Notes: generated by a model from the sequence alone, not told the origin. Positions 32,790-43,050 are shown, counted from the stretch's first letter. The stretch is 64,000 nucleotides of DNA from Parelaphostrongylus tenuis (GCA_019055375.1 JAHQIW010000734.1:1-64000), one strand, 5' to 3'. Numbers and translations: made by a program.

Positions 32790-35329
32790 TTACTCAGAAA
32801 TTTTCAAAGCTATTTTGATAGCAATTTGTCTACGAGGAATATTGTTAAAGAAAACTGTCCCTGCCTCATTGACTGCTTCTTTAATAGTATCCGCTATATT
32901 TCCTAGCTTTCCAGGCTCAATGAATTGGAGCAAATTCAAACTCATGAGCAAATTGAAAGCCTCAGCGTTATCCACCTCAACATGAATGATACAAGGAAAC
33001 ATCACAAATGTGGAAAAAACCAGTACCTTTGGCTTCATGCCACTGGATGGTGCGCTGAGATAATAACTAGGAAGAAGAACAGAGACCTAAACTAAAAAAA
33101 TACAAGAAAAAATTTTTCGAGCACACAAATTTTCTTCATACGCAATTGGTAAACCGGTTTGTAAACCTCATATAGTGTATCAAAATGTATAAGACTCAAC
33201 TTCACTGCTGCGCAGTAATGCCATGATGTTGTAAGTACACATCTACCAGTATTTATTGATATGGAAGTCAGTCAAAGCCAGCGAGAGTTGCACCTGTGCT
33301 TTACCCATACCGCGTCTTCCACTACATCACCGAAGTCAACGTTTTCCCATCAATCTTTCGTCGATAAAACTATCGAAATGTGAGAAAGTGTGGTAACAAA
33401 GTTCGCCTCGCTGGTGTTACGACAGCAATCCAGGGCATAGGTTACAGGTTGTGCAATAAGTCCGTGCCGCTTTCGCTTCTCAATAGAATTTATGCAATAA
33501 AATCGCACAACTTTGCTCAATTGCGCATTTTCCTGCGAGCACACTTGGGTCAACTTCTCTATACTTGCTTTGAGATGGAGCTCTTTTGGGAACAAAGTCG
33601 CTTGCTAATAGTAAACGAAAAGTGCGTTGGGAAAAATGCTATTGAGGCAGCGCGCAGGATTAGTGGACTCGGGGTGATGATACTGCTGCAACAACGATGG
33701 CTTCTGAGCTTTGATCAGTCCATGAGAAACCCATTTGACTTCTTCAGACCGTAACCAGTTCATGCAAAATGTTTGCGATGGTCCTGAAGCAACAATCGGC
33801 TTTCTCGGCTACCATTTAACATATCATTGCGGGATTCTCTTCGGCCAACTCAAGGACAATTGATGATCAACTTCCTGTGAGCGGTCGAGCGCGAGTGACT
33901 CTTCGTAGCGTTTTCTCCAGCTCTGAACTTCGCAAGTTACTTCCCAACCGCCATTTCTGAAACCGCATCACCGTCCCAAGCTCTGTTAACTTCGAGCGCC
34001 GCTTTACTAGCATTTTCCTCTAAGCGCCACTCGCCCCTGAGTAGCAGAAGAATTTGTTCCCAAGCAGTTCTTCTGATAGCAAGTACAGGCAAGCTGTATA
34101 CCAAAATGTTCGCAAGAGAATAAGCGATTGCCTCGAATACCAAAATCATGTAATTTCATTACAAAATCATTACATAAAAGCAAAGCGGCACATAATACAT
34201 AACTTATCAAAGCAGAGGTTCAACTATCGCGTGGCTTCGAAATTCTTGCATACCACTTATCCATTTTAGAAATAGCATAGTGTTAGAGGTGCATCTATGA
34301 CAGTGTTAACCCACCTTGTGTCCGCGCAAAAGGAAATATATCAAGCATTTGAAGATAGGCTCCAAGAAGAGCACTTTGCATGAGTCCCATGAAACCTTCT
34401 CAGTATTCTTTATTTTCTCGCAGTACGGAGAATACTTCTTATTGAAGCATCTCGAAACGGCACATCCATCTGCAAAACCGCAAATAGTGAAATACCTCGG
34501 AGAGATTAACGGCAATTAGAACCGAGTCGAAAACCATCATCTTTACATCGAATCCGCACGCTCAATGAATATCTAAATTCAACCAAATGATGTTGAATGG
34601 TGTGCAAAAGACGTCGGCAGTACAACTGATTGACGTGCGCGCTCCGGGAAAGAATGAAATGCGGATTTGTGTCCCGCATGACGTCAAAGCTTTGTTCAGC
34701 ACTCAACAACATTGGGTATATGTTACATCATACCACTGTTAAAAGGCGATTGAATAAAAAGAAAGTCTGTCGATCATATACAATAATTTATTCAAAAGCG
34801 ATACTAAATCGAAAACAGAGCCGAAGAGTCTCCATATGAGATAATTTCAACTTAATGGACATCAACAAACTTTGAAGTAAATCTCTTCTTTAGAACTTTA
34901 CTGCAAATCGACACTATATGTTTCTTCGTGGTTAAAACATGACAAGTCAAATTAAATAGAAATTGATACTTCTACTCACCTATGATTACAGGCCTCAACA
35001 GCGTAGTCGGCTCCCTTACAGATAACGTTGGCGGGAATTCATATGAGTTCACAGTCACAGAGAATGCTCCTGAACAAAGAAGACGTTCCCCTTTCTGTCA
35101 CGCTATCCAATTCAGTTCCTAGAGGAAAAAAACTCCGGCAAATTGACACTCTATACGCATCATCTTCTCTCAAAAAAAACTGTCATAGAAACTAGAGAAT
35201 CTCTACAATGGATGTTAGTAGAATAATACCTGACGAAAGTTGAGTCCTTGAATAGAACACTCGGACTGTGTTATGGAGAAGATCGTGGACGTATTCAGGC
35301 TCACCTGGTGCTCTAACCTCGTTACTCAT
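32790..35329 (-). CDS. Zc3h12a-like NYN domain ribonuclease (RDE-8/NYN/Regnase superfamily), four exons
   Basis: Exons on the minus strand are 35329-35230 (ATG start), 35069-34980, 34469-34315 and about 33026-32790 (TAA), giving about 193 residues. Phases are 1, 1 and 0 and agree at every junction. Donors are G|GTATTA, G|GTGAGT and G|GTGGGT; acceptors of exons 2 and 3 are TTTGTTCAG and GGTTTTGCAG. The protein starts MSNEVRAPGEPEYVHDLL. LLRPVIIDGCAVSR (D64) matches the first strand and metal-site Asp of the RNase_Zc3h12a domain. IFKCLIYFLLRGHK joins VLVFSTFV across intron 3, then DNAEAFNLLMSLNLLQFI and IKEAVNEAGTVFFNN close the fold. By rough alignment to Regnase, the usual DGxN is DGCA and the later acidic positions are weak or absent, so activity may be reduced. 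It is short, with no CCCH zinc finger. Nematode RDE-8 and NYN proteins act in RNAi, and that role here is inference. The acceptor of exon 4 (GAAGCCAAAG) is poor; an alternative, TTATCTCAG at 33054, does not fit the phase. Confidence 0.72.
33446..34216. mobile_element. Palindromic mariner-end element in intron 3 of the NYN gene
   Basis: The left arm (33446-33720) and right arm (33880-34216) are inverted copies of one mariner 5' end. Terminal sequences agree (GTGCCGCTTTCGCTT and GTGCCGCTTTGCTTT), then AATTGCGCATTTTCCTGCGA or similar, then the transposase N-terminus. That N-terminus reads ELFWEQSRLLIVNEK in one arm and AWEQILLLLRGEWRLEENAS, AALEVNRAWDGDAVSE in the other. Two 5' ends facing inward with no catalytic domain make a hairpin-forming, non-autonomous element. 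It accounts for most of the 1.29-kb intron. Confidence 0.75.
34625..34705 (+). repeat. SINE-B fragment in intron 2 of the NYN gene
   Basis: GCTCCGGGAAAGAATGAAAT and GCGGATTTGTGTCCCGC correspond to the anticodon arm and B-box region of SINE-B (TTCCGGAAAGAGTGAGAT, GTGGGTTCGAATC). Only part of the core remains. Confidence 0.5.
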
Positions 35330-35685
35330 CTTCAAAAATTTCAAAATAGTACTGAAGTGTGTTTCACATGACAGTGATAATCACATAATTAAAGGAGAAG
35401 GGTTAAGAACAACAACAAAAGCAAAACAAACCATGCCGTCATCGAGGTCCGCTTCGACGAACTGCTTTATGAAAGCAGAAGATTCGCTACATGCAGGGTC
35501 GTCCATTTCAAATGAGTATAAAAATTACTTGACCAAAATAAGGTTTTTTGGTCCAAATCAGATATTCTAGAGTCTAGGAATGAAAATTTAAAATAAATCA
35601 AAACGCAAAACAAGAAGGCGCGTTTCAATGAAAGAACACCAAAAATTCAGAAAGTTGATGAAGACGAGAGAAACTACATTGTAAA

Positions 35686-36235
35686 AGGGCTGTGTAGAAA
35701 GTTCGTACCCTTTTGATTTTCCATACGATTGTTCAGATGAAACTTCATTTTCTGGTATCATTCAAATTGCGCATTTTCTTGCGAACATTTCGGTATTCAA
35801 CTTGTTAATACTATTTTCAATATGTAGCTGTTTCGAGAACAAATTCGCTTGCTATTCATGCATGAATGGCGAGTACAGCAAAATGCTAATGAAGCGGAGC
35901 GTAGGAGTAATAAAGCTTGTGGCGATGACACGCTTAGAGGACGGTTAGGACATAATTTGCGAAGTTCAAAGCTAGAAAGATCAGTCTCGCTCGGACCATC
36001 TACAAAGAGTTCCATTAATGCTTTGGGCCACTTCACTACCATTTTCTCCAGCGCGCCAGCCGTGCATGGGTAACAAACGAATTTGTTCCCAAGACATTTC
36101 CATATTATAGCAAATATAGGCAGGTTGTATATCAAAATGTTCGCAGAAAAATGCGCAATTGAACGATATAAAAATCACGCAATTTCATTGCGAAAGTCTT
36201 ATCAAAAACTGAAACGGAACAGACTTCCTACAGAG
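35686..36235. mobile_element. Palindromic mariner-end element upstream of the NYN gene
   Basis: Ends are inverted copies: GCTGTGTAGAAAGTTCGTAC at left, and CTCTGTAGGAAGTCTGTTCC when the right end is reversed. Each arm then has AATTGCGCATTTT.TGCGAAC and a transposase N-terminus: FREQIRLLFMHEWRVQQNAN with EAERRSNKACGDD on plus, and MSWEQIRLLPMHGWRAGENG with SEVAQSINGTL on minus. No catalytic part is present. It lies about 360 bases 5' of the NYN start codon. Confidence 0.75.
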
Positions 36236-36639
36236 ACTCTTGATAGAAATCAGGAAAATGGCAAATATCTATAAACTAGGACAATCACATTAGCAATACC
36301 AATAAAATTAGTGAAAACGCTTTTAAAAGTGACTGAACAATTGAAAGTATTTGTGGTACTTCTTCAGAACAAAGCCATTTATTTCAGTGATAACAACGAA
36401 CTAAGCAAGAACTCCATGAGGGGAGTGAGTAGAGTGGAAACAGTTGGTAAACTCCCTCAGATCAACTCACCCATTTAAGTGATATTGCTAACCAGTTAAG
36501 AACTTTTTAAAGAAAGGCCGACGCTAGCAGAAATTTGTGATGCCACCAGTTCGAGAGGGGACTGTGATGGGGCCTCTTTTGCTGGGCAAGAACTTTTCAT
36601 AGAAGTGTTAGAAATCATTCGAAAGCTTGAATTTCAGGA

Positions 36640-36880
36640 AACTGCACACCAAAACTGTGAGTGCCCGCCAACGTGGGGAACGACTCCATCTCCTCTGCTC
36701 CTACTAGTCGCCGACTACAGTACTACTGCCTTCGCTGCAGGACCGCACGCGAATCAATCCAGAACTTAGCTGTGGATACTTGCAACGGAAGTTGTACTGC
36801 AGTCGACGTCCAGTCGGAGCAGAGGATGTGGAGTCGTTCCCCACGCTGGCGGACACACCCAGCTTGAGCCTGGAATTCAA
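36640..36880. repeat. Long inverted repeat (hairpin), arms at least 63 bp
   Basis: The left arm 36661-36723 (GTGCCCGCCAACGTGGGGAA, CGACTCCATCTCCTCTGCTC...) is repeated in reverse at 36794-36856 with about 85 percent identity. Similarity reaches about 20 bases further inward (CTTCGCTGCAGG against CTTCCGTTGCAAG). The loop is short. It has no coding content. It may be a GC-rich MITE; no target duplication is evident. Confidence 0.8.
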
Positions 36881-38016
36881 CTGTGCAGAAGAATTCTTAA
36901 AAAACTCAAAAAATTAAGAGAACAAAAAGGAATAAAAAAAATTGGAGGACTGAATGCTTGACGTTCCATTATTATCACCGAAAATATCCACGTTGTCACC
37001 AGGTAGAACACACTATCTTATTGAATTCAACACGTTTGTACGTGAAAAAACCTGTAGGACAGTGAGTACGTTTCTAGGTTTGCAAAGAAGAGCCAAGGAG
37101 AGAGGGAAAGCCTCGTGTTTAGTGATACAGAGTGTCAGAAAGCAAGGTGTTGGTTCGATCCAGTTCCCTACTGCTCGCGAAATTACTTAACTGAACACCT
37201 AGAAGCACATCAGCTCGGCTACCTCTGAGCTGCACGGAGAGTCTTTTCAACCAGCATTCGACGACATCCGTGAAAGAAGACGAACCTCTCAAGTCACAAG
37301 CAGCGGAAGCAACAATTTTTGATTTCGGGGGAAAAAAATAATTATCAAGAGCGAATATCTATAACCTTAGCATAGATTGAGAATTCAAGATCTTTCCTTT
37401 ATGAGGACATCTGAGGCTGTCTGATGGTCTTTTTGTGAGCTATGCATGTGGTCTATTATAGGGTGACTTAACTCGCTTTCTGATACAGCGCATCTCTAGT
37501 CACGGTGCTAACTCCCTTCGCCTTACTACGACTGATGTTTCGACTGCATGAATAACGAAGAAATAGAAAGTAATCCTACACTTTGTCAAGGTTGAGATTT
37601 GTTAGGTAGCTTTGTCAGAGCGTTCCCAAGTCTCTATCACAAGGAATGGCCAATCTTTGTTGATGGAAGAGTGAATCTTCTCAATAAGTCTGCTAGCAGT
37701 TCCTGGGCTATTATGACTCGTCAACCCATACACTCTGTGCTATACAACGCTTCTTGCATTCGATTCGTTTACTCGCATTGATCTTCCACGTAGGTCTTTG
37801 AACAGTTATTGAAAAAAAGTAGTAGAGAAATTTCATTACAAAGCGCTTCAGCACTTTGATGTTATTAACACCACAAGAAGCTCTAAACATGGAAAGTTCA
37901 ACACGTGATATTACAGGAAGGCCATACTATTTTATTCAATACAAGAGAAACAAACATGAACACCTTCGAGAGCAGTAACAATTGCTAACACACAACGGAC
38001 GTTGCTAAAAGAAAGT
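36881..38016. other. Unassigned DNA
   Basis: A poly-A-rich start (36890-36950), then about 1 kb with only chance frames of 60-78 codons. No repeat recognised. Confidence 0.45.
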
Positions 38017-38142
38017 TCAAATGCAAGAAATCTGCGAAATTTGAGCCAAGTTCACTGCCAGAGGTGACAAATGGATCAACAAATTAGCTTTATACAGACC
38101 AGTCCACAGAACAACTCCTCCGACAACAACACATTGTTGCAT
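38017..38142 (-). other. Candidate terminal exon with a hydrophobic segment
   Basis: The acceptor GTGATTATTTTCAG is followed by a 41-codon frame MQQCVVVGGVVLWTGLYKAN, then LLIHLSPLAVNLAQISQISC and a stop. It would give one membrane-spanning segment near a C-terminus. I found no upstream exon that clearly joins it, and no family is recognised. Confidence 0.3.
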
Positions 38143-38324
38143 CTGAAAATAATCACAAAAAATTTTCGGAAAATCTAAAGTTTCACTAGCTTGAGAATTA
38201 GATAGCCTCACGTTCAATAATATATTACTGAAATGAAATTATCTTTATCCCCTCAGGAACAAGTTCTTCCGAAGTCAGTGATTATATCAGAATGAAGTTG
38301 AAAAAAGCACAAGATCTTCCGCAA

Positions 38325-38525
38325 TTTAACCTTTACGGGAACACGGACCTAACTTTCTGCGTGTCTAACCCCCAGAGTTTTGCGTCTAACGTTGGAGCGT
38401 GCTACGTCTAACAATGGTGTCTATCCCCAGCGTGCCATCGTTAGACGCAAGAAGCTATATTTAGGCGTAAGGAGCTGTGGGTTAGACGCAGAGGGTTGGA
38501 TCCACGGTCTTATAAGGGTTACCTA
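38325..38525. repeat. Palindromic element with repeated GCGTCTAAC words
   Basis: The left arm (about 38329-38415) has three forward words (GCGTGTCTAAC, GCGTCTAAC, ACGTCTAAC) and the right arm (38430-38520) has the reverse (GTTAGACGC, TTAGGCGTA, GTTAGACGC). Outer flanks also pair (CTTTACGGGAACACGG with the reverse of CCACGGTCTTATAAGGGTT). It is related to the elements at 42925-43050 and 43594-43830. Confidence 0.75.
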
Positions 38526-38594
38526 ACCAAAACGACCAATGGAACTTCGTTTATCCAAATAAAAGGAAGAAGAATACAGCTTTTAACGTTGGTC

Positions 38595-38850
38595 AATCCC
38601 TGTTGGAGTCGCCATGCAATCAACTCTATTCGTAGCACCATTAAAGGTAACAGAAGCATATCTGGACTTTACAATGATTCGCGGTAGGAAACCAGTGCAT
38701 CAAATCAATGCTGCTATCTTTCCAGACAAGTCTGGCACCAATTCGCCGCCCATGGACGGATGGAAAGCCTTAGACGAGGATTTGAAACTACAATCACATG
38801 TGTATTGCAGGGTACCTTTAACCACTGCGCCACACTGCATCCTGTGAAGC
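38595..38850 (-). repeat. SINE-A, reverse orientation
   Basis: On the minus strand the head AGTGTGGCGCAGTGGTTAAA has a diverged B-box region, and the body word ACCGCGAATCATTGTAAAGT corresponds to the family's ACCGCGAGTCATTGTAAAGG. Confidence 0.65.
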
Positions 38851-39369
38851 CGATACGTGCACTTAGATCAGTGTATAGTGAAAACAAATTCAACGCTGTT
38901 CAACGCAATAGAACTTAAACTATTCCGCCCAAATTTCTACAAGGTGTACTGCAAGAGAGATTACATTGACAAGTTTTTTTGGGTCGAGAGGCATTTTTTC
39001 AACCATATGAAGACAAAGCCTCTTTCACTTTTCCTTGACTTTGTAGTCATTCGATGGCATAGAATTTGACACTTCGAGTACTGTGCTTTTCCTAAAAAAG
39101 CTCTTTTGGTTCCTTGCAGCAGCAAAAATGGTACCAAGTTCGGCTCAGCGTTTTTGGAGCACTTTTAGCTGAGCAGAGCTTTTCCCTGGACTATCAGTAA
39201 TCAATCTACAGCTTAAATCTCGGTGATTCCGATACAGTGCTTGTTTCCTAACAACGTCGTTAAAGTGTGCCGAGTTCCTCGCTGCGCATTTCTTGTCGGC
39301 TAGGGTGTGTGAGTAGCTGTGTAGATGGGGTTTGACTATTCACATCAAACGGGTCGTGAGTATGAAACT

Positions 39370-39470
39370 CAATTTTATCTTCACTGTTACAGCGCTCTGA
39401 AAGGGCCTTCTCAAATATCAAGTACACTACTGGAATCGCCGAGATTTAAGCTATTCGGAATAAGTTTATA
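39370..39470 (+). repeat. Dispersed repeat T1, partial
   Basis: TTACAGCGCTCTGAAAGG and GCCGAGATTTAAGCTATTCG match the phrases of T1 at 18535-18800. Confidence 0.5.
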
Positions 39471-39597
39471 CCCTTGACATTTTGACGACAGACCTCGTCG
39501 TGGTCTTCTGTCAATACCTTACACCCTTTATTTCCTTCTGTGTGAACTTGTTTCTACTGGCTCAAAGAACTTTCAAAACTCAAACGTAACGAACAAG

Positions 39598-39895
39598 CGA
39601 GGGTGTCTGGCGCAGTGGTTAGAGGTACTCTGCGTCACACAATTCGTCGCCCAATCGATTGTCAATGGTTTGATCCCGCGCTCGAGGCTCACCAGTCCTT
39701 CCATTCCTCCTAGGTCGGCAAAAGAATACCAGACGTCTGGGAGACACCAGGGATTGACTTAGTACGCTGTATGCTACCGTGAGTAATTGTAATGGTCGGA
39801 TAAGCAATCAATCACCGCAAGACGCTATGAATGGAACGGATGCATGGCGCATACATCAAGGATCAACTAACGATGAGAACTTTATCCTTGTGAAC
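39598..39895 (+). repeat. SINE-A, near full length
   Basis: The head is GTCTGGCGCAGTGGTTAGAG with ATGGTTTGATCCCGCGC, the body CACCGTGAGTAATTGTAA (39776-39793 region), and the tail GATGCATGGCGCATACATCA then GGATCAACTAACGATGAG. Confidence 0.75.
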
Positions 39896-40078
39896 GTGAC
39901 AAAAGTTGAATTATCAGCAACAAGAATCGCATAATTTCTCCATAAACCTTCATAGTAAACCTACAAGATTGCTGAATGATAGGCAAGACCATGAACCTTC
40001 GGGTAGTAATGAACTTGCGGCTCGACTGTTCCGCTGATCTTTTTTCCATTTTCTCTTTCATCTCCAAAGGTTCGTGTA

Positions 40079-40287
40079 TCACTCTGTGAAATGAATCCCA
40101 GTCCCGACCGAACATTCAGGGTTGAATTTATTAATTTCTCCGATATGTTTTTGAATAGCTTCTAAGCGATCGTGAAACAAACCAGTAGCCGCTATAGCAA
40201 AAGTAGTCGTAGCCGGAAGCAACTCATTCATACGACGAAAGACTACGGATTTGTCGATCCCTGCACCACCAGTGTAGAATAGATTTT
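40079..40287 (-). other. Candidate exon, unknown family
   Basis: The acceptor TAAATTTTCTAG opens a 68-codon frame to a stop: NLFYTGGAGIDKSVVFRRMN, then ELLPATTTFAIAATGLFHDR, LEAIQKHIGEINKFNPE and a tail. Codon choice looks protein-like and an internal ATG (MNELL) is available. An overlapping second minus frame (40115-39882, MFGRDWDSFHRV...) is also open. No donor or partner exon fits in phase with the frame at 40534-40307. A real exon or a gene relic is possible; I recognise no family. Confidence 0.3.
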
Positions 40288-40445
40288 CTAGAAAATTTAC
40301 AACACATCAGACCACGACTCTTTGCTCTTCCACCAATCTAATGATATCCAAATCTTTTCTTGGAATCGCCCAAATCCAAGCAATCAAAGAAGCAACAAGG
40401 AGTGAACTAATAGAATAAAACGAAGTAAAAAGCACCGCTGGAAAG

Positions 40446-40715
40446 TTAATCACTGAAAGTCGAGGCGTCGATGGATGTGTGACAGATGGACGCTTTGCCT
40501 TTGGGGGTATTGAACGACAGAGATTCAGCCGCACCTCGTAATCCGAAAGTAAAGGTCCTCATAAAAGACCTGATCAGAAATGAGCGAAAACAGCCATATC
40601 GGCTGGGAAAATCATAGAAATCAGACGAACATACTTCCTCACTTTACTTATCTCGTCGACGGTCAGTGGACTAAGAACCGTGTGCAAAGTAGGAAGATCC
40701 TGAAGATAATTTGCT
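40446..40715 (-). other. Candidate two-exon 3' end of a gene, unknown family
   Basis: Exon 40715-40635 follows the acceptor GAGTGTTTTCAG and reads ANYLQDLPTLHTVLSPLTVD then EISKVRK. The donor AA|GTATGT and acceptor CTGATCAG enclose a 65-base intron, and phase 2 matches. Exon 40569-40446 reads SFMRTFTFGLRGAAESLSFN, then TPKGKASICHTSIDASTFSD and a stop. A competing minus frame (40534-40307) over the same DNA contains a membrane-like segment, LFTSFYSISSLLVASLIAW. I cannot decide between them. Confidence 0.33.
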
Positions 40716-40844
40716 CTGAAAACACTCAAAAATAACACAAACTAATGAATTATCTCTAACAGGCGTCTGTAATATAAACTATTTAGGTAAACAAGGAGAA
40801 ACAATCTATACATAGAATGGTATTGAACTGTAAATAGAAGAAGG

Positions 40845-41125
40845 ATAATGCTCTCGGCGCTGATCTCCTTGAGGGATGCGCCACGCATATATTACATTCC
40901 TAGCATCGTCTGAGGTGACTGAACGCATATTTGGTCCTTACAATAAATCGCGGTGGCTTAGCATTGTATTATATCACTGCTGCTTCTTCCGAAACAACTC
41001 TGGTAACGAATCTTCGACCTCGCAATGGGATGAACGGCTTAGTGTGCGGTGGGAGCGGGAACGAGCCGTCGGCCATGGACAGACCACTTATGTTCGCAGA
41101 AAACCGCTAGCAACTGCGCCTCACG
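40845..41125 (-). repeat. SINE-A, reverse orientation, diverged
   Basis: On the minus strand the tail phrase GCGTGGCGCATCCCTCAAGG with AGATCAGCGCCGAGAGC, and the body ACCGCGATTTATTGTAAGG, match the family. The head near 41100 (GAGGCGCAGTTGCTAGCGGT) is weak. Confidence 0.65.
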
Positions 41126-41282
41126 TAATCAGTTATAATTGTTTCAAAAAAAGGCAAATTCCGTATCAAAACTTTTTTCCTTCAACTTTTGCTGACTATT
41201 TAGCGGTCGTCTAAGAACAACTACTGCATTCGAACTAGCTTCTTCTATGATTTAGCTACTACTTCGAGGGTGACAGGAAAAC

Positions 41283-41556
41283 CTATTCGGCTAGCGGTTC
41301 GACATCTTCGTCCTCTTCAGAGATTAGTTCTAGAATACGATCGCTTGTTCTATTCTTCCCTGAGGAAGATGAGGGTGTCAAATGATTAGTACATTAGAAT
41401 TATGGTATCAACTTCGTACTAGCTGAATTATCGGGAAAACTTAGCAACTGGAAATACCGAGGTGAAGGGAAAATCGGTTCTGTAAATGCTACTTGCATAC
41501 CTGAAACCGGCTCCCTACCCACCTCGGCATTCTTCGGTGATTCCTTGTTTTTACTT
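41283..41556 (-). other. Candidate last two exons of a gene, acidic C-terminus
   Basis: Exon 41556-41501 reads SKNKESPKNAEVGREPVS. Its donor G|GTATGC and the acceptor CATCTTCCTCAG give a 141-base intron in matching phase. Exon 41359-41283 reads GKNRTSDRILELISEEDEDV then EPLAE and a stop. The polar, acidic tail looks like a real C-terminus. The acceptor of the first exon (TTGGCTAAAG) is weak. No upstream exon is established; the exons at 43055-43470 could belong to the same gene. Confidence 0.38.
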
Positions 41557-41579
41557 CTTTAGCCAAACACGAGGTTGAT

Positions 41580-41720
41580 ATGATACAAATTGTTCCAGCA
41601 GCCAACGTTTCAAAGGTTTTGCCTTCGTAAAGGGCCTGGAAAGATCAGATTGCCCAGAACCCCTAATCAGCCAAACACCTTTATCACCTTAGAAAAAGGA
41701 AGTACTGAAAGTATCAAAGT
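41580..41720. repeat. Short dispersed repeat shared with 53600-53720
   Basis: Both copies contain GGGCCTGGAA-GA-TC, CCAGA or GTGCAA, and a closing CAAACAC word in the same order. Type unknown. Confidence 0.4.
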
Positions 41721-41904
41721 AATCAAGATGTCTGGATGACTGGGGATTGTGGGCAACCTGATCTCTGCAGCTTTGAAAAGGTGAAGCCTATGCGATATGT
41801 TAATGCTTGAATAATCTGTATTGCAAAAAGATTGTTCCATAAGTTTCGCACTAAAGCAATGAAACCAAAATTGTTATTCAGAAGTAATTAGAATGACATA
41901 AAAT

Positions 41905-42355
41905 AGGAATCATTAAACTACGCATTTTTCTGCAAATATTTTCGTATATAACTTGCCTATAACTATTTCAAGAAGAAGCTATCGTGAAGACAAACTCGCA
42001 TACCACTCATGCATGAACGGCCCGCAGGAAAAGATACCAATGAAGCTGTACGCAAGATTAATGAAGTTCGAGCGATGATACTGCTGAGCAAACGACAGCG
42101 AAGAGTGATTCACGAAGTTCAGAGCTGCAGAAAACAGTCTGAAGGATCAGCCGCTCTCAGGCCGTGCACAGGAAGCTCCATTGATCTTGCGCGCTGCTTC
42201 GTTAGCATTTCTCCTTACCCGCCATTCCAGCATGAGTAGTAAGCAAATTGGTTCCCAAGACGGCTCCGTCTTGGAACAAGTGTAGGCAAGTTCTATACCA
42301 TAATGTTTGCAAGAAGACGCGCAATTGAACGATACCAAAACATTGCATTTTCAGT
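41905..42355. mobile_element. Palindromic mariner-end element, third copy
   Basis: Arms 41905-42140 and 42140-42355 are inverted. Each has CGCATTTTTCTGCAAATATT or CGCGTCTTCTTGCAAACATT, then ACTTGCCTA, then a decayed N-terminus. The minus arm reads PSWEPICLLLMLEWRVRRNA and NEAARKINGAS; the plus arm reads MHERPAGKDTNEAVRKINEV. Its outer ends are less clear than in the other two copies. Confidence 0.68.
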
Positions 42356-42764
42356 TACTTCTGGTCAATAGATTTGGTGTGCACTGCTGTAGTGTCAAAA
42401 CTTACGAAATGAACTGTTAATAACCCGTGTTGGCCTACAAGGAAAAGAGTGAGAGCTGTTTCATTACTTCGAATTGAAGGTCCGAAAAATCCCACAACCT
42501 GACTTTGGGATGGCCGATGGAGGAATCCTGTAATTGGAATTCTTCAGGTTCTCGTGGTCCTATGACAGCACGATGTCAAGTTTGGCTTGTAGGAATTTGA
42601 GGAATACGTTCAACTTTCGTGGAGGACAGTTCGAGAGCTGGGCGATAATTTTCCTGAAAACGTTGTAGAGCACCCCTCAAATCCTATGGAACCTTAACAA
42701 TAACATTTTTAGTGATAGAATTGATATATTGCATTGCAGAAAGATGGAAAGCAGAAGAGGAGCC

Positions 42765-42850
42765 CGGAAGTGCAGTGGTTAGCACGTGTTTCACCCCTTC
42801 TGAAACGCGTGTTAACTTCCGCACAAGTTATGAAGTTCTGCATGTCACTT
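42765..42850 (+). repeat. tRNA-headed SINE fragment
   Basis: GGAAGTGCAGTGGTTAGCAC is A-box-like. The B-box region is decayed (TTCCGCACAAG), so this is a SINE head and not a tRNA gene. Confidence 0.45.
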
Positions 42851-42924
42851 TACATTTCAAGATATCCCTTTTGGGACAGAGGAAACACGGCCTTTGCATA
42901 GCTAGCTAGCAACTCCAGACGGTC

Positions 42925-43050
42925 TGCTGCACTTTCTCGCATCTGCAACCCTCAGAGTGCTGCGTCAGGTTTTCAGCTAGAGATGCAAAAGGCATGGGTC
43001 CACATCCCGAAAGAGATATATGCTTTTAACAATATTTCAGTCAACAAAAC
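42925..43050. repeat. Fragment of the palindromic GCATCTCTAACCC family
   Basis: GACGGTCTGCTGCACTTTCT, GCATCTGCAACCCTCAG and then the reverse word CTAGAGATGCA match the arm of the element at 43594-43830. Most of one arm is missing. Confidence 0.55.

Noticed and set aside
32707..32985. Plus-strand 92-codon frame opposite NYN exon 4
   Set aside because: The minus strand carries the recognised NYN domain; this frame is its shadow.
33380..33754. 124-codon plus frame taken as a possible gene in the NYN intron
   Set aside because: Its middle is the mariner N-terminus of the palindromic element and the rest is non-coding read-through.
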